Source: Salinisphaeraceae bacterium UBA4764 (lineage in GTDB: Bacteria; Pseudomonadota; Gammaproteobacteria; Nevskiales; Salinisphaeraceae). Taken from it: DNA of 40,422 nucleotides. The stretch covers positions 16,464 to 56,885 of the forward strand of contig DHHU01000037.1 in the NCBI GenBank assembly GCA_002403445.1. Direction: 5' to 3'. The notes below the pieces were generated by a model. The model was not told where the DNA came from, searched no databases, and saw only the letters and a list, made by a program, of their open reading frames with translations. Made by a program: the position numbers and the translations under genes. Below, one piece after another: positions 9,112-18,443 of this stretch. The first letter of the stretch is position 1, and each line of letters opens with the position of its first letter.

Positions 9112-9406
9112 AGTCCAGTTGTTGATTGAAATGAATTACGCTAAGGGTCTGGGGTGTAGTAGATCACTTCCCAGCCCGTCAAAGTTTAATCCAGTAGCCG
9201 GTCTTTTTCGCTAAATTACGACTTAAATTGTGCCGAATACACCACTTGGCCAAACGATCCAGGGTTGACCGAAACCAATAACCGGCGTACCAAAGGATTC
9301 ACGTACAAATCCGCGCTGTGGCTGATGACTGAATCGAACGCCAAAAGATCAAACCCAACCGAGCAAATTCAGCTTATGGCGGGTTGCGTCCCCGGAGGGC
9401 TGTAAC

Positions 9407-10426
9407 GTGAATGCAATTGGCACGACATTAAGGCGTTTTCTCCTGGAGCAGCACGCGGCCAATCCATTACAGAAAGGGTTGGCCAGTGCGATTGACGATA
9501 TGGCACAGGCGTCCCGAAAAATTGCCTACTTGGTCAACCGCGGCAGCCTTGGCGGTTTGCATGGCGCTGTTGGGCAAGAAAACATTCAAGGCGAAGAACA
9601 GAAAAAACTCGATGCCGCGGCCAACGATGTACTCATCGACGCTGCGACTTGGAGCGACAACTGGGTTGGGCTTGCATCCGAAGAGGAAGATCACGCAGTT
9701 TCTATCCGCTGTACGGATGCGAGTGCACGCTGGCTGAGCGTTTTTGACCCGCTCGATGGGTCGTCAACCATAGACGCCAACGGCTGCGTGGGGACAATTT
9801 TTTCTATTCTCCGATGTCCTGAATCCGTTTCCAAACCGGGCAACGATGATTTCTGTCAGTCTGGAACTGAGCAAGTTGCAGCCGGGTTCATGCTGTACGG
9901 ACCGGCTACCGTCATGGTACTCACGACCGGCCATGGCGTCGACGCTTTCACACTAGACAATGCCTCGGGCGAATATTTGCTCAGCCATCCCGATATACAG
10001 ATTCCCGAAAATGCATCGGAATTCACGATCAATATGTCGAATCGACGCTACTGGTCACCGGTTATCCAAGCTTATATCGACGATTGCATGCATGGGCGCG
10101 ACGGCAATCGAGGCCGTGACATGGGGATGCGCTATGTTGGCTCTATGGTGGCGGATGTATATCGCATAATGCTTAATGGCGGCATATTCCTTTATCCATG
10201 GGATAGCCGCGTTCCGGAGCGGCCCGGCAAACTTCGTCTACTTTACGAAGCCAATCCCATGGCTTTTATCCTTGAACAGGCCGGCGGCAGGGCTAGTACC
10301 GGAAACCAACGGATTCTGGAAGTTAAGCCCACATCACTTCACCAGCGATGTCCGGTGATCGTGGGCTCAAAAAATGAAGTCGAACATGTAGAAAAACGTT
10401 GTAAAGCAGCAGCTCGCGCGTCATGA
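9407..10426 (+). CDS. fbp: Fructose-1,6-bisphosphatase, class I
   Basis: This enzyme hydrolyses fructose 1,6-bisphosphate to fructose 6-phosphate, the irreversible step of gluconeogenesis. The 339-residue protein shows the class I metal site: ASEEE, then FDPLDGSS followed by ID, and the C-terminal LYEANPMAFILEQAGG substrate-binding block. One position in the DGSSNID motif is Thr for Asn. The start is a GTG at 9407 with a good GGAGGG ribosome site about 8 bp upstream. It lies 60 bp before the class I aldolase gene, the reaction just before it in gluconeogenesis, and leads into the glycogen genes. Confidence 0.95.
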   Translation: MNAIGTTLRRFLLEQHAANPLQKGLASAIDDMAQASRKIAYLVNRGSLGGLHGAVGQENIQGEEQKKLDAAANDVLIDAATWSDNWVGLASEEEDHAVSIRCTDASARWLSVFDPLDGSSTIDANGCVGTIFSILRCPESVSKPGNDDFCQSGTEQVAAGFMLYGPATVMVLTTGHGVDAFTLDNASGEYLLSHPDIQIPENASEFTINMSNRRYWSPVIQAYIDDCMHGRDGNRGRDMGMRYVGSMVADVYRIMLNGGIFLYPWDSRVPERPGKLRLLYEANPMAFILEQAGGRASTGNQRILEVKPTSLHQRCPVIVGSKNEVEHVEKRCKAAARAS

Positions 10427-10486
10427 TTAACGCCGTACAAATGATCGCGCCGCCTCTTGCAACCCCAAGACGAAGGATTGAATACC

Positions 10487-11536
10487 ATGATAGATATTGA
10501 AAGCCATCTCGGCACTGAATCCAGCTATCTGCTTGAACACGAGTGTAAAACAGTGGACAAGCAGAATCTATACCTACCGGGCCCAGACTTTGTCGATCGG
10601 GTGTTCGCCGACAGTGATCGTTCCCCGGCCGTCATGGCTTCCCTTCAGCGGTTTTTCGACCATGGTCGGCTCGGAGGTACGGGATATCTTGGCCTGTTGC
10701 CTGTCGACCAGGGTATTGAACACTCCGGTGGCGCATCTTTTGGGCCGAACCCGATTTATTTCGACCCGAAAAACATCGTGGAGTTGGCGATCGAAGGCGG
10801 CTGCAACGGCGTAGCATCCACGCTTGGCGTATTGTCGAGTGTGGCACGGCGTTATGCTCACAAAATACCGTTCATGCTCAAACTCAATCACAATGAAACA
10901 CTAAGTCTGCCGCCTATTAACGACCAGACTCTGTTTGCCGACGTTGAACAAGCCCATAACATGGGGTGTTCAGCGGTTGGGGCAACCATATACTACGGCT
11001 CGCCCAACTGCAGGCGCCAGATTCAGGAAATTAGTGAAGCATTCGAACGGGCCCATGAGCTTGGCATGGCCACAGTGCTTTGGTCCTATCTTCGCAATGA
11101 TGCATTCAAGAAAAACGGCGTCGACTACCATACCTCAGCCGATCTGACGGGCCAGGCGATCCATATGGCGGCCACCATCAAGGCCGATATCGTCAAACAG
11201 AAACTGGCCACCAATAATGGGGGCTATAGTGAACTCAAGTTCGGCAATACCCACGACCGCGTTTATGATACGTTAACTTCTAGTCATCCCATTGATCTTG
11301 CTCGCTATCAGGTCGCCAATTGCTATATGGGCCGAGCCGGCCTAATCAATTCGGGCGGCGGTTCTGGCTCCGACGACTATTCGCAGGCCATTCGTACAGC
11401 CGTGATCAACAAACGCGCAGGTGGTATGGGCCTCATCTCCGGACGCAAGGCGTTCCAGAAGCCAATGGCCGAGGGTGTCGAGCTTTTGAAAGCGATCCAG
11501 GACGTCTATCTCGACAACGACATCACGGTTGCGTAG
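10487..11536 (+). CDS. fbaB: Fructose-bisphosphate aldolase, class I (FbaB type)
   Basis: A Schiff-base (metal-independent) aldolase of the DhnA family joining dihydroxyacetone phosphate and glyceraldehyde 3-phosphate. The 349 residues align closely in length and sequence with E. coli FbaB. The Schiff-base lysine falls at Lys237 in ADIVKQK, the same number as in E. coli. The blocks LPVDQGVEH-like (LPVDQGIEH), YFDPKNIVELAIE and AGLINSGG are clear. The ATG at 10487 is preceded by AAGGA; a longer in-frame TTG start at 10457 lacks this. In enteric bacteria this isozyme serves gluconeogenic growth, which fits the adjacent fbp. Confidence 0.95.
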   Translation: MIDIESHLGTESSYLLEHECKTVDKQNLYLPGPDFVDRVFADSDRSPAVMASLQRFFDHGRLGGTGYLGLLPVDQGIEHSGGASFGPNPIYFDPKNIVELAIEGGCNGVASTLGVLSSVARRYAHKIPFMLKLNHNETLSLPPINDQTLFADVEQAHNMGCSAVGATIYYGSPNCRRQIQEISEAFERAHELGMATVLWSYLRNDAFKKNGVDYHTSADLTGQAIHMAATIKADIVKQKLATNNGGYSELKFGNTHDRVYDTLTSSHPIDLARYQVANCYMGRAGLINSGGGSGSDDYSQAIRTAVINKRAGGMGLISGRKAFQKPMAEGVELLKAIQDVYLDNDITVA

Positions 11537-11567
11537 CTTCGAAACGCGAACGTAAGGAGGAATAGCT

Positions 11568-12923
11568 GTGGGCGAACACTATGCCTTTTTCAAGGCTTAT
11601 GACGTTCGGGCCCGAGTCCCCGATGAACTTGACGCTGATCTGGCCCTTCGTATCGGCAAAGCATTTACTAGTGTTTTTGATCTGGGCACGGTGGTTGTGG
11701 GCCGTGATATGCGGCTGTCGAGTCCGGACATCGCCAACGCGCTGATCGGTGGACTGAATGCCGCCGGTGCCGATGTACTCGACGTCGGTCTTTGCGGCAC
11801 AGAAGAAGTCTATTACGGCGTCATCGCGCAAAAAGCCCATGGCGGTGTCATGGTCACCGCCAGTCACAACCCTAAAGATTACAACGGTCTCAAATTCGTT
11901 CGAGAGGGGGCCCGTCCCATAAGTAGCGATAGTGGTCTGTTCGATATCGAAGCAGCCGCATACCATGGCGACTTCTGCACACCGACTCGCCGGGGGACCC
12001 GCAAGGAACTGGATCAGCGCAGGGATTACATCGAATTCCTTTTAGGCGAGATCAAACCGGACAACCTGAAACCACTCAAGATTCTGGCCAATCCCGGGAA
12101 CGGCTGTGCCGGTCTGGTAGTCGACGAGCTGGCCAAACACTTGCCTTTCGAAATCATTCGGCTGAATTTTGAACCCGATGGTAAATTGCCTAACGGTATC
12201 CCCAATCCCCTGCTGGTAGAAAACCGAGACATGACAGCCCAAGCCGTACGCGAGTACGGCGCTGATTTTGGTGTCGCCTGGGATGGGGATTTCGATCGCT
12301 GCTTCTTTTTCGATGAAAACGGCGAATTTATCGAAGGCTATTACATCGTCGGTTTGCTGGCTGAAATGCTGCTCAAGATGACCCCGGGGGCGGCTATAGT
12401 TCACGACCCACGCTTGATCTGGAACACCTTGGCACAAGTTGAAGCTGGCGGCGGCAAAGCCGTGGTGTCGAAATCCGGCCACTCTTTCATGAAACAAGTG
12501 ATGCGCGAGCACGATGCCCTATACGGCGGCGAAATGAGCGCCCACCACTATTTTCGGGATTTCGGCTATGCCGACAATGGCACCCTGCCCTGGCTTGTAT
12601 TGGCGCAGCTTTTGTGCGAAACCGGCCACCCCCTTTCTAGCTTGGTGGAGTCACGTATCGCCGCATTTCCCGCGTCGGGCGAAATAAACCGTGAGATTAC
12701 CGACCCCGACGCCGCCATCACCGATCTGGAGTCGCACTACCGTGATGCGGCCGAGTCAATCGATTACCTTGACGGGTTATCAATGAACTTCAGCAACTGG
12801 CGTTTCAATCTTCGGAAGTCGAATACCGAGCCTGTTGTGCGCCTGAATGTCGAAACACGCGGTGACAAAGCTCTGTTGAAGCAAAAAACGAAAGAACTAT
12901 TGGCCCGTATCGACGCCCATTAA
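11568..12923 (+). CDS. Phosphomannomutase/phosphoglucomutase (CpsG/ManB-like)
   Basis: An alpha-D-phosphohexomutase of 451 residues that moves phosphate between C6 and C1 of mannose or glucose. The active-site phosphoserine is Ser99 in TASHNP, the Mg2+ loop DGDFDR starts at Asp239, the sugar-specificity loop is GGEMSAHHYF, and the C-terminal phosphate-binding loop is SNTEPVVRLN. The sequence most resembles CpsG/ManB phosphomannomutase. The position between fbaB and the glycogen genes suggests it supplies glucose 1-phosphate for GlgC; many family members act on both sugars. The start is a GTG at 11568 behind a strong AAGGAGG, 31 bp after fbaB, so fbp-fbaB-this gene looks like one operon. Confidence 0.9.
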   Translation: MGEHYAFFKAYDVRARVPDELDADLALRIGKAFTSVFDLGTVVVGRDMRLSSPDIANALIGGLNAAGADVLDVGLCGTEEVYYGVIAQKAHGGVMVTASHNPKDYNGLKFVREGARPISSDSGLFDIEAAAYHGDFCTPTRRGTRKELDQRRDYIEFLLGEIKPDNLKPLKILANPGNGCAGLVVDELAKHLPFEIIRLNFEPDGKLPNGIPNPLLVENRDMTAQAVREYGADFGVAWDGDFDRCFFFDENGEFIEGYYIVGLLAEMLLKMTPGAAIVHDPRLIWNTLAQVEAGGGKAVVSKSGHSFMKQVMREHDALYGGEMSAHHYFRDFGYADNGTLPWLVLAQLLCETGHPLSSLVESRIAAFPASGEINREITDPDAAITDLESHYRDAAESIDYLDGLSMNFSNWRFNLRKSNTEPVVRLNVETRGDKALLKQKTKELLARIDAH

Positions 12924-12953
12924 CAAGCCTAGTATCGCTTTTATCACTCAATG

Positions 12954-12988
12954 GATCGATGATCAGCTATCACTGATCTATAGAGATC
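12954..12988. repeat. Overlapping inverted repeats with four GATC sites
   Basis: Between two convergent genes lie two alternative hairpins: GATCAG (12961-12966) pairs with CTGATC (12973-12978), and GATCT (12975-12979) pairs with AGATC (12984-12988). They share one GATC, so only one can form at a time. Four GATC tetramers occur in 35 bp (12954, 12961, 12975, 12985). There is no T-run, so a simple intrinsic terminator is not supported. Confidence 0.4.
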
Positions 12989-13019
12989 AACAGTATAATT
13001 GTGTTGAGGCTGGGCATTG

Positions 13020-15104
13020 TTATGTCGACGATTCACCATGCCGCAGAATAACGAGGCTATGCTTGGCTATTTCGCGTATAGAACCTCCAGCAATAGGACC
13101 GGTGCTCGCTGCCGTGTCCTTGGCCGTATCCTCCAACAATTGCCATTGTCCGGTCGGCATTACATAATCGAAAGCCGTTTCAGCCGGGTTGAACACGACT
13201 AATAACGCGCATTCATCGGCCACTGGTGCGAGTCGCATACCGAAACACGCGTCGTTGTCGTTATTCCATTCCTCAACGGTTTTCTCGCAACCCTCGCAGT
13301 TAAGCCAAATCACGTCGCGCCAGTAATCATCCTCGCGTTTGCCCTCCAACCAAGTTTCCCGTCGTAGATTCGGCTGTTCTTTACGTAGGGCAATCATCCG
13401 GCGTGTGAAATCCTCTAGCCCGGTGTCGCGGTTTTTCCAATCGAGCCAGGTCAGTTCGTTGTCTTGGCAATAGCCGTTGTTATTTCCCCTTTGGGTGTTG
13501 CCGAACTCGTCGCCGGCCAACAACATAGGCGTGCCTTGGGCCAGCAGCATTGTCGCAATCATATTGCGTTTGATCCGGCGACGAAGCCTATTGATCTCAG
13601 TATTGTCAGTCGGACCTTCGACTCCCATATTGAAACTGCGGTTGTCGTCGTCACCGTCAGTGTTATCTTGGCCGTTGGCCTCATTGTGCTTGTGGTTGTA
13701 ACTGACCAGATCGTTAAGCGTGAACCCGTCGTGGGCAGTCACAAAGTTAATACTGGCTTGGGGCATTTTGCCATCGTGTTCGAACAGCTCGCTCGAACCA
13801 GCCAGGCACATGGCCAGATTGGCGGGCGTGGCGTTACGGGTCACCCAGAAATCTCGGACCTGATCACGGAATTCGCCGTTCCACTCACTCCAACCCACAG
13901 GGAAACGGCCGAGTTGATACCCGCCTGGTCCGACGTCCCATGGTTCGGCAATGAGTTTGACGTTAGTGAGCACGGGATCCTGACGTACGGCGGCCAAAAA
14001 CGGAGCACGTGGGTCATAGCCTTTTCCGCCCCGGGCCAAAGCCGGGGCCAGATCGAAACGAAAACCGTCGATGTGCATCGTCTCGACCCAATAGCGTAGC
14101 GAGTCCATTACCAGTTGCAACACGGCCGGATTCCAGGCATCCATGGTGTTGCCACAACCGCTGTGATTGACATAGTAGCGCGGATCGTCGGGCAATAAAT
14201 GATAGTACACGGAGTTGTCGATGCCGCGAAAAGCCAAAGTTGGCCCTTGTTGATCGCCTTCCGCGGTGTGGTTATAGACTACGTCCAGAATGATCTCGAT
14301 ACCGGCAGCGTGAAGCGCCTTAACCATGCCTTTGAATTCGGCCACGACATCGTCGCCGGCGGCGTATCGCCGCATCGGCGCGAAGAAACCGATTGAATTG
14401 TAGCCCCAGTAGTTGGCCTTGTTATCGGCAATTAATGTCGGTTCATCGACGAACGTATGAACAGGCAACAGCTCGACTGCCGTCACGCCGAGTCGCTGAA
14501 GGTGCGCAATAGCCTTGGGATGCGCCAGGCCAGCATACGTACCTCTGAGTGACTTCGGGACGTCTGGATGACACCGCGTAAAGCCTTTCACGTGCATTTC
14601 GTAGAAAACGCTTTCAGCCATGGGAATTTCCGGCTGAGTGTCCTCTTCCCAGTCGAAAGTGTCGTCAACCACCCGCGACTTGATCATGCCGACCGCGTTG
14701 TCTTGTTCGTCGAGCTCGAGATCGCTATCCGGGCCGCTGTCTACAGGATAGCCATAATCTGTCTCGCGGACCGTCAGAACATGATCAAAATCGCGGGCAT
14801 AGGGGTCGATGAGCAGTTTGTTAGGGTTGAAACGGTGCCCTTTTTCGGGCTCGAAAGGTCCGTGAACACGAAATCCATAGAGTAGACCAGCCTCGGCATT
14901 CGGTAAAAAACCGTGCCATACCTGTTTAGTGCAGGCCGGCAGAGTCAGTCGCTGTTGTTCAACTCGGCCGCTTTCATCAAATAAACACAGCTCAACCAAG
15001 GTTGCGTGGGCCGAGAATACGGCAAAATTCACGCCACCATCGACAAGGGTCGCGCCCAGCGGTGCTGTCCATCCAATTTCGAGCGTGAGTTGGTCATTCG
15101 ACAT
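13020..15104 (-). CDS. glgX: Glycogen debranching enzyme GlgX
   Basis: A GH13 isoamylase-type enzyme, 694 residues, that hydrolyses alpha-1,6 links of phosphorylase-limited glycogen, releasing malto-oligosaccharides. An N-terminal CBM48 beta domain (about 10-110) is followed by the catalytic barrel. The nucleophile is Asp351 (GFRFDLA), the acid/base Glu387 (IAEPWD), and the transition-state residue Asp459 (TAHDGF). The segment after it, rich in Asn and Asp (EANGQDNTDGDDDN), is typical of GlgX. It is transcribed opposite to the rest of the glycogen island: convergent with the phosphohexomutase and divergent from the alpha-glucosidase over 182 bp. Confidence 0.95.
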   Translation of the reverse strand: MSNDQLTLEIGWTAPLGATLVDGGVNFAVFSAHATLVELCLFDESGRVEQQRLTLPACTKQVWHGFLPNAEAGLLYGFRVHGPFEPEKGHRFNPNKLLIDPYARDFDHVLTVRETDYGYPVDSGPDSDLELDEQDNAVGMIKSRVVDDTFDWEEDTQPEIPMAESVFYEMHVKGFTRCHPDVPKSLRGTYAGLAHPKAIAHLQRLGVTAVELLPVHTFVDEPTLIADNKANYWGYNSIGFFAPMRRYAAGDDVVAEFKGMVKALHAAGIEIILDVVYNHTAEGDQQGPTLAFRGIDNSVYYHLLPDDPRYYVNHSGCGNTMDAWNPAVLQLVMDSLRYWVETMHIDGFRFDLAPALARGGKGYDPRAPFLAAVRQDPVLTNVKLIAEPWDVGPGGYQLGRFPVGWSEWNGEFRDQVRDFWVTRNATPANLAMCLAGSSELFEHDGKMPQASINFVTAHDGFTLNDLVSYNHKHNEANGQDNTDGDDDNRSFNMGVEGPTDNTEINRLRRRIKRNMIATMLLAQGTPMLLAGDEFGNTQRGNNNGYCQDNELTWLDWKNRDTGLEDFTRRMIALRKEQPNLRRETWLEGKREDDYWRDVIWLNCEGCEKTVEEWNNDNDACFGMRLAPVADECALLVVFNPAETAFDYVMPTGQWQLLEDTAKDTAASTGPIAGGSIREIAKHSLVILRHGESST

Positions 15105-15286
15105 GAAGACGCTAAATCCAGTAATGTAAATTCGATCGAAAAATTCCGCGATTCAGGAATTGGCATATTACGTGTGCGTGACACGGGGTCAAGCGATCAG
15201 CAATTTGTGCTGCCTGCTAGCGACCCCTGTCGCGTGCGTCAATTATTACAATCCTGTGTCAGCGCTTAAGCTTAGCGAGTTGGTCA

Positions 15287-16921
15287 ATGTCAGTCGATAA
15301 TCAAATGCCCTGGTGGCGCGGCGCCGTGATTTATCAGATCTATCCGAGAAGCTTTGCTGACGCCAACGGTGACGGGGTCGGAGATTTACCGGGTGCAACG
15401 GCCAAGATGGAGCATATTGCCAATCTGGGTGTAGACGCTGTATGGCTTTCACCCTTTTTTCGTTCACCAATGGCCGATTTCGGCTACGACGTGTCGGATT
15501 ATCGTGATGTTGATCCGTTATTCGGTACATTGGCCGATTTCGACGCCCTCCTGGCCCGCGCCCATGCGCTGGGGCTGAAAGTGATTATCGATCAAGTGTT
15601 GTCACATACTTCGATCAAGCATCCCTGGTTTGATGAGAGTCGCGCCAGCCGCGACAACCCCAAAGCCGATTGGTACGTTTGGGCTGATCCCCAGCCCGAC
15701 GGTTCACCGCCTTGCAACTGGCTATCAGTTTTCGGCGGTTCGGCATGGGCCTGGGAAAGCCGGCGACGTCAGTATTATCTGCACAATTTTTTAGTCGAAC
15801 AGCCGGATCTAAACTTTCACAACCCGGAGGTTACCGCGCAACTTCTGGACGATGTCGCGTTTTGGCTCGACCGTGGTGTGGACGGTTTTAGGCTGGACAC
15901 CGTGAACTTTTATTTCCACGATCCGAAATTTCGCAATAATCCGCCCAACGACCATCCGGACGTGGCGCATGCCTCCAACCCCTATGCCATGCAACGCCAT
16001 GTCTATGACAAGACTCGGCCTGAGAACATCGGGTTTTTGAAACAACTGCGGGCGCTGACCGACCAATACCAAGACCGGACCCTGATGGGCGAAGTGGGCG
16101 AAGTGGGGGCTGATACCGCACTGGCGGTAATGGCCGAATATACTAGCGGTGGCGACAAACTCCACATGGCCTACACGTTCGACCTGTTATCAGGCGATGG
16201 CAGCGCCGGTTATATCAAAACAACAGTCCAGGCCCTGGAAGACCGTATCGCCGACGGGTGGCCGTGCTGGGCTATGGGCAATCACGATGTCATGCGCTTT
16301 CCTACCCGCTGGGGTGGCAATAATCCGTCGGACGACTGGGTCAAGGCAATGCTGACCGTACTTTTCTGCTTGCGAGGCAGTATCTGCCTGTATCAGGGAG
16401 AAGAACTTGGCCTGCCGGAAGCTGACGTCCCCTATGAATTCTTACAAGATCCGTTTGGTATCAACTTCTGGCCGGAGTTCAAGGGCCGAGACGGCGCCCG
16501 CACACCAATGCCTTGGCAATCTGACGCCCCCTACGCCGGGTTTTCGAATACCGAGCCGTGGTTGCCGATCGACCCCCGCCATCGCCAGCGTGCCGTCGAT
16601 CGACAAATATCGGACGCTGAATCAATCTACAGCTTCACACGCCGACTGTTGCAATGGCGTTCGGCGCAGCCAGCACTGCAAACCGGCGATATCTTGTTTC
16701 TTGAGGCGCCCGTAGGCGTTATTGCCTTCACACGCGGAAGCGATCATCAACGCCTGTTGGTGGCCGTGAATTTGAGCACAGATCCGCAGACATTGAATAT
16801 CCCAGCGACAACCACGCTGATCGACCATGGTCTCAAAGCGTCCAGTGCATCGTCTGGCGGCTTGCATCTTTCGGCGAACGGCGCATATGTCGGTAAGTTG
16901 GCCGATTCTGCGGCGGTTTAA
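15287..16921 (+). CDS. Alpha-glucosidase, GH13 family (oligo-1,6-/alpha-1,4-glucosidase type)
   Basis: A cytosolic GH13 hydrolase of 544 residues. The start WWRGAVIYQIYPRSF is the family's standard opening. The catalytic residues are Asp204 (GFRLD), Glu269 (MGEVGE) and Asp334 (GNHD). The sequence resembles proteobacterial exo-alpha-glucosidases that cut maltose or short malto-oligosaccharides and sometimes sucrose or isomaltose; the exact linkage cannot be decided. In this setting it would degrade the short chains released by GlgX to glucose. The start is the ATG at 15287. No transporter or LacI-type regulator for maltose sits beside it, supporting a role on internal glycogen rather than imported sugar. 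Confidence 0.9.
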   Translation: MSVDNQMPWWRGAVIYQIYPRSFADANGDGVGDLPGATAKMEHIANLGVDAVWLSPFFRSPMADFGYDVSDYRDVDPLFGTLADFDALLARAHALGLKVIIDQVLSHTSIKHPWFDESRASRDNPKADWYVWADPQPDGSPPCNWLSVFGGSAWAWESRRRQYYLHNFLVEQPDLNFHNPEVTAQLLDDVAFWLDRGVDGFRLDTVNFYFHDPKFRNNPPNDHPDVAHASNPYAMQRHVYDKTRPENIGFLKQLRALTDQYQDRTLMGEVGEVGADTALAVMAEYTSGGDKLHMAYTFDLLSGDGSAGYIKTTVQALEDRIADGWPCWAMGNHDVMRFPTRWGGNNPSDDWVKAMLTVLFCLRGSICLYQGEELGLPEADVPYEFLQDPFGINFWPEFKGRDGARTPMPWQSDAPYAGFSNTEPWLPIDPRHRQRAVDRQISDAESIYSFTRRLLQWRSAQPALQTGDILFLEAPVGVIAFTRGSDHQRLLVAVNLSTDPQTLNIPATTTLIDHGLKASSASSGGLHLSANGAYVGKLADSAAV

Positions 16922-17036
16922 GCGTTCTCTACGACGAAACGATTAGGCTGATCTCGGGTGCCGCAAGTTCCTGATAAAATTAGAATTCAAGACTCTAAGA
17001 ATAGATCGAACAGTCATCGCACGTTAGTGGCGAGCT

Positions 17037-17056
17037 CCAGATCCAAGATAATCTGG
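17037..17056. promoter_or_regulatory. Inverted repeat upstream of glgC
   Basis: CCAGAT (17037-17042) and ATCTGG (17051-17056) form perfect 6-bp arms around 8 bases, about 120 bp before the glgC start codon. It could be an operator or a leader hairpin for the glg operon. I could not place a convincing -35/-10 pair in the 253-bp gap between the alpha-glucosidase and glgC. Confidence 0.25.
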
Positions 17057-17174
17057 ACGGGGCTTGTTAAAAGTGATTGTGTGAAACCAACTACTTACAA
17101 ATTCTCATCAATCATTGATCCGATTGGTCAGGCCGCCATCGGAAAACTCGGCGATCTAAACCACAGGTGCGGCA

Positions 17175-18443
17175 ATGGAAATGGATGATCCCACGCTCTC
17201 ACAACAACTTACCCGCAAATCAATGGCGATTGTACTGGCCGGCGGGCGCGGAAGCCGGCTCAAGCAACTCACCGACAAGCGCGCCAAACCGGCGGTCTAT
17301 TTCGGGGGCAAGTACCGCATAATCGACTTTGCGTTGTCCAACTGCCTCAATTCGGGTCTGCGACGCATTGGTGTTGTAACCCAGTACAAATCCCATAGTC
17401 TGTTACGTCACTTGCAGCACGGCTGGAATTTTCTGCGCGCCGAGATCAACGAGTTTGTTGACTTGTTGCCGGCCCAACAGCGGGTTGACGAAGCTGCTTG
17501 GTATCGCGGTACAGCCGATGCGGTTTATCAGAACCTCGATATTATTCGGTCGCACAATCCCGAATATATTGTGGTGTTGGCCGGAGATCACATCTATAAG
17601 ATGGATTACTCCCGACTATTGGCTTTTCATGCAGAATCAGGCGCTGAAGCGACGGTGGCCTGCATTGAAGCGCCGCTGGCTGACGCCAGCGCTTTTGGCG
17701 TCATGGCCGTGGATGGAAAACACTGGGTGACTGACTTTGTCGAAAAACCCGCGGATCCGCCGCCCATGCCCGACAATCCGGATCGCGCCTTGGCGAGCAT
17801 GGGGATCTATGTGTTCAACGCTAAATACTTATTCGAGGAATTGGCGCGCGATATCGCCGATCCGAATTCCAGCCATGATTTCGGCAAGGACATCATCCCG
17901 CACGCCGTTGCCAACCGCAAGGTGATTGCTCAACCGTTTTCACAGGCCTGTGTTGGTCAAGTAGCCGGTGAAGAACCCTACTGGCGCGATGTGGGAACAA
18001 TCGATGCCTACTGGTCAGCCAATCTAGATCTGACCGAGATCACCCCGGCTTTGAATCTGTACGATCGCGAATGGCCGATCTGGACTTACCAACAACAACT
18101 CCCGGCAGCCAAGTTTGTACTCAACGAGTCAATCCAGCACTCCGTGTTTTCCGGCGGGTGCATCATCACTGGATCCACTGTGGAAAGTTCGGTCCTGTTT
18201 TCAAACTGCGTAACCAATACTGACTGCCAGATCAAAAAAGGCGTGTTATTACCCGAAGTCACTGTCGGTAAGGGGGCAAGGCTATCGAACGTAGTTGTTG
18301 ACCGGGGCTGTCATATTCCGCCAGGTCTCGTAGTGGGCGAAAACGCGAGCGATGACCAAGCACGCTTTCACCGGACACCGGGCGGCGTGACGTTGATCAC
18401 CAGACCAATGCTGGCGTCACTGGCCGAGTCGACCGGTGCCTAG
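17175..18443 (+). CDS. glgC: Glucose-1-phosphate adenylyltransferase GlgC
   Basis: This enzyme makes ADP-glucose from glucose 1-phosphate and ATP, the committed step of bacterial glycogen synthesis. In 422 residues the nucleotide-binding VLAGGRGSRL and KRAKPAVYFGG lie near the N terminus (about 16-40), with WYRGTADAVYQN and the catalytic VLAGDHIYKMDY after them, and a C-terminal left-handed beta-helix from about 300. The activator-site region near residue 40 is kept. The ATG at 17175 has AGGTG upstream; a second ATG lies two codons on. Two GGA triplets overlap the start, a place where CsrA can act. It opens the glgC-glgA-glgP-glgB operon, and its 3' end overlaps glgA by 8 bp. Confidence 0.96.
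   Translation: MEMDDPTLSQQLTRKSMAIVLAGGRGSRLKQLTDKRAKPAVYFGGKYRIIDFALSNCLNSGLRRIGVVTQYKSHSLLRHLQHGWNFLRAEINEFVDLLPAQQRVDEAAWYRGTADAVYQNLDIIRSHNPEYIVVLAGDHIYKMDYSRLLAFHAESGAEATVACIEAPLADASAFGVMAVDGKHWVTDFVEKPADPPPMPDNPDRALASMGIYVFNAKYLFEELARDIADPNSSHDFGKDIIPHAVANRKVIAQPFSQACVGQVAGEEPYWRDVGTIDAYWSANLDLTEITPALNLYDREWPIWTYQQQLPAAKFVLNESIQHSVFSGGCIITGSTVESSVLFSNCVTNTDCQIKKGVLLPEVTVGKGARLSNVVVDRGCHIPPGLVVGENASDDQARFHRTPGGVTLITRPMLASLAESTGA

Noticed and set aside
10457..10486. Extra 10 N-terminal codons for the aldolase from a TTG start
   Set aside because: The ATG at 10487 has the ribosome site and gives exact length and numbering agreement with E. coli FbaB.
13464..14099. Plus-strand open frame of 211 codons
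   Set aside because: It lies wholly antisense to the well-conserved catalytic part of glgX and shows no family motif; it reflects codon bias of the real gene.
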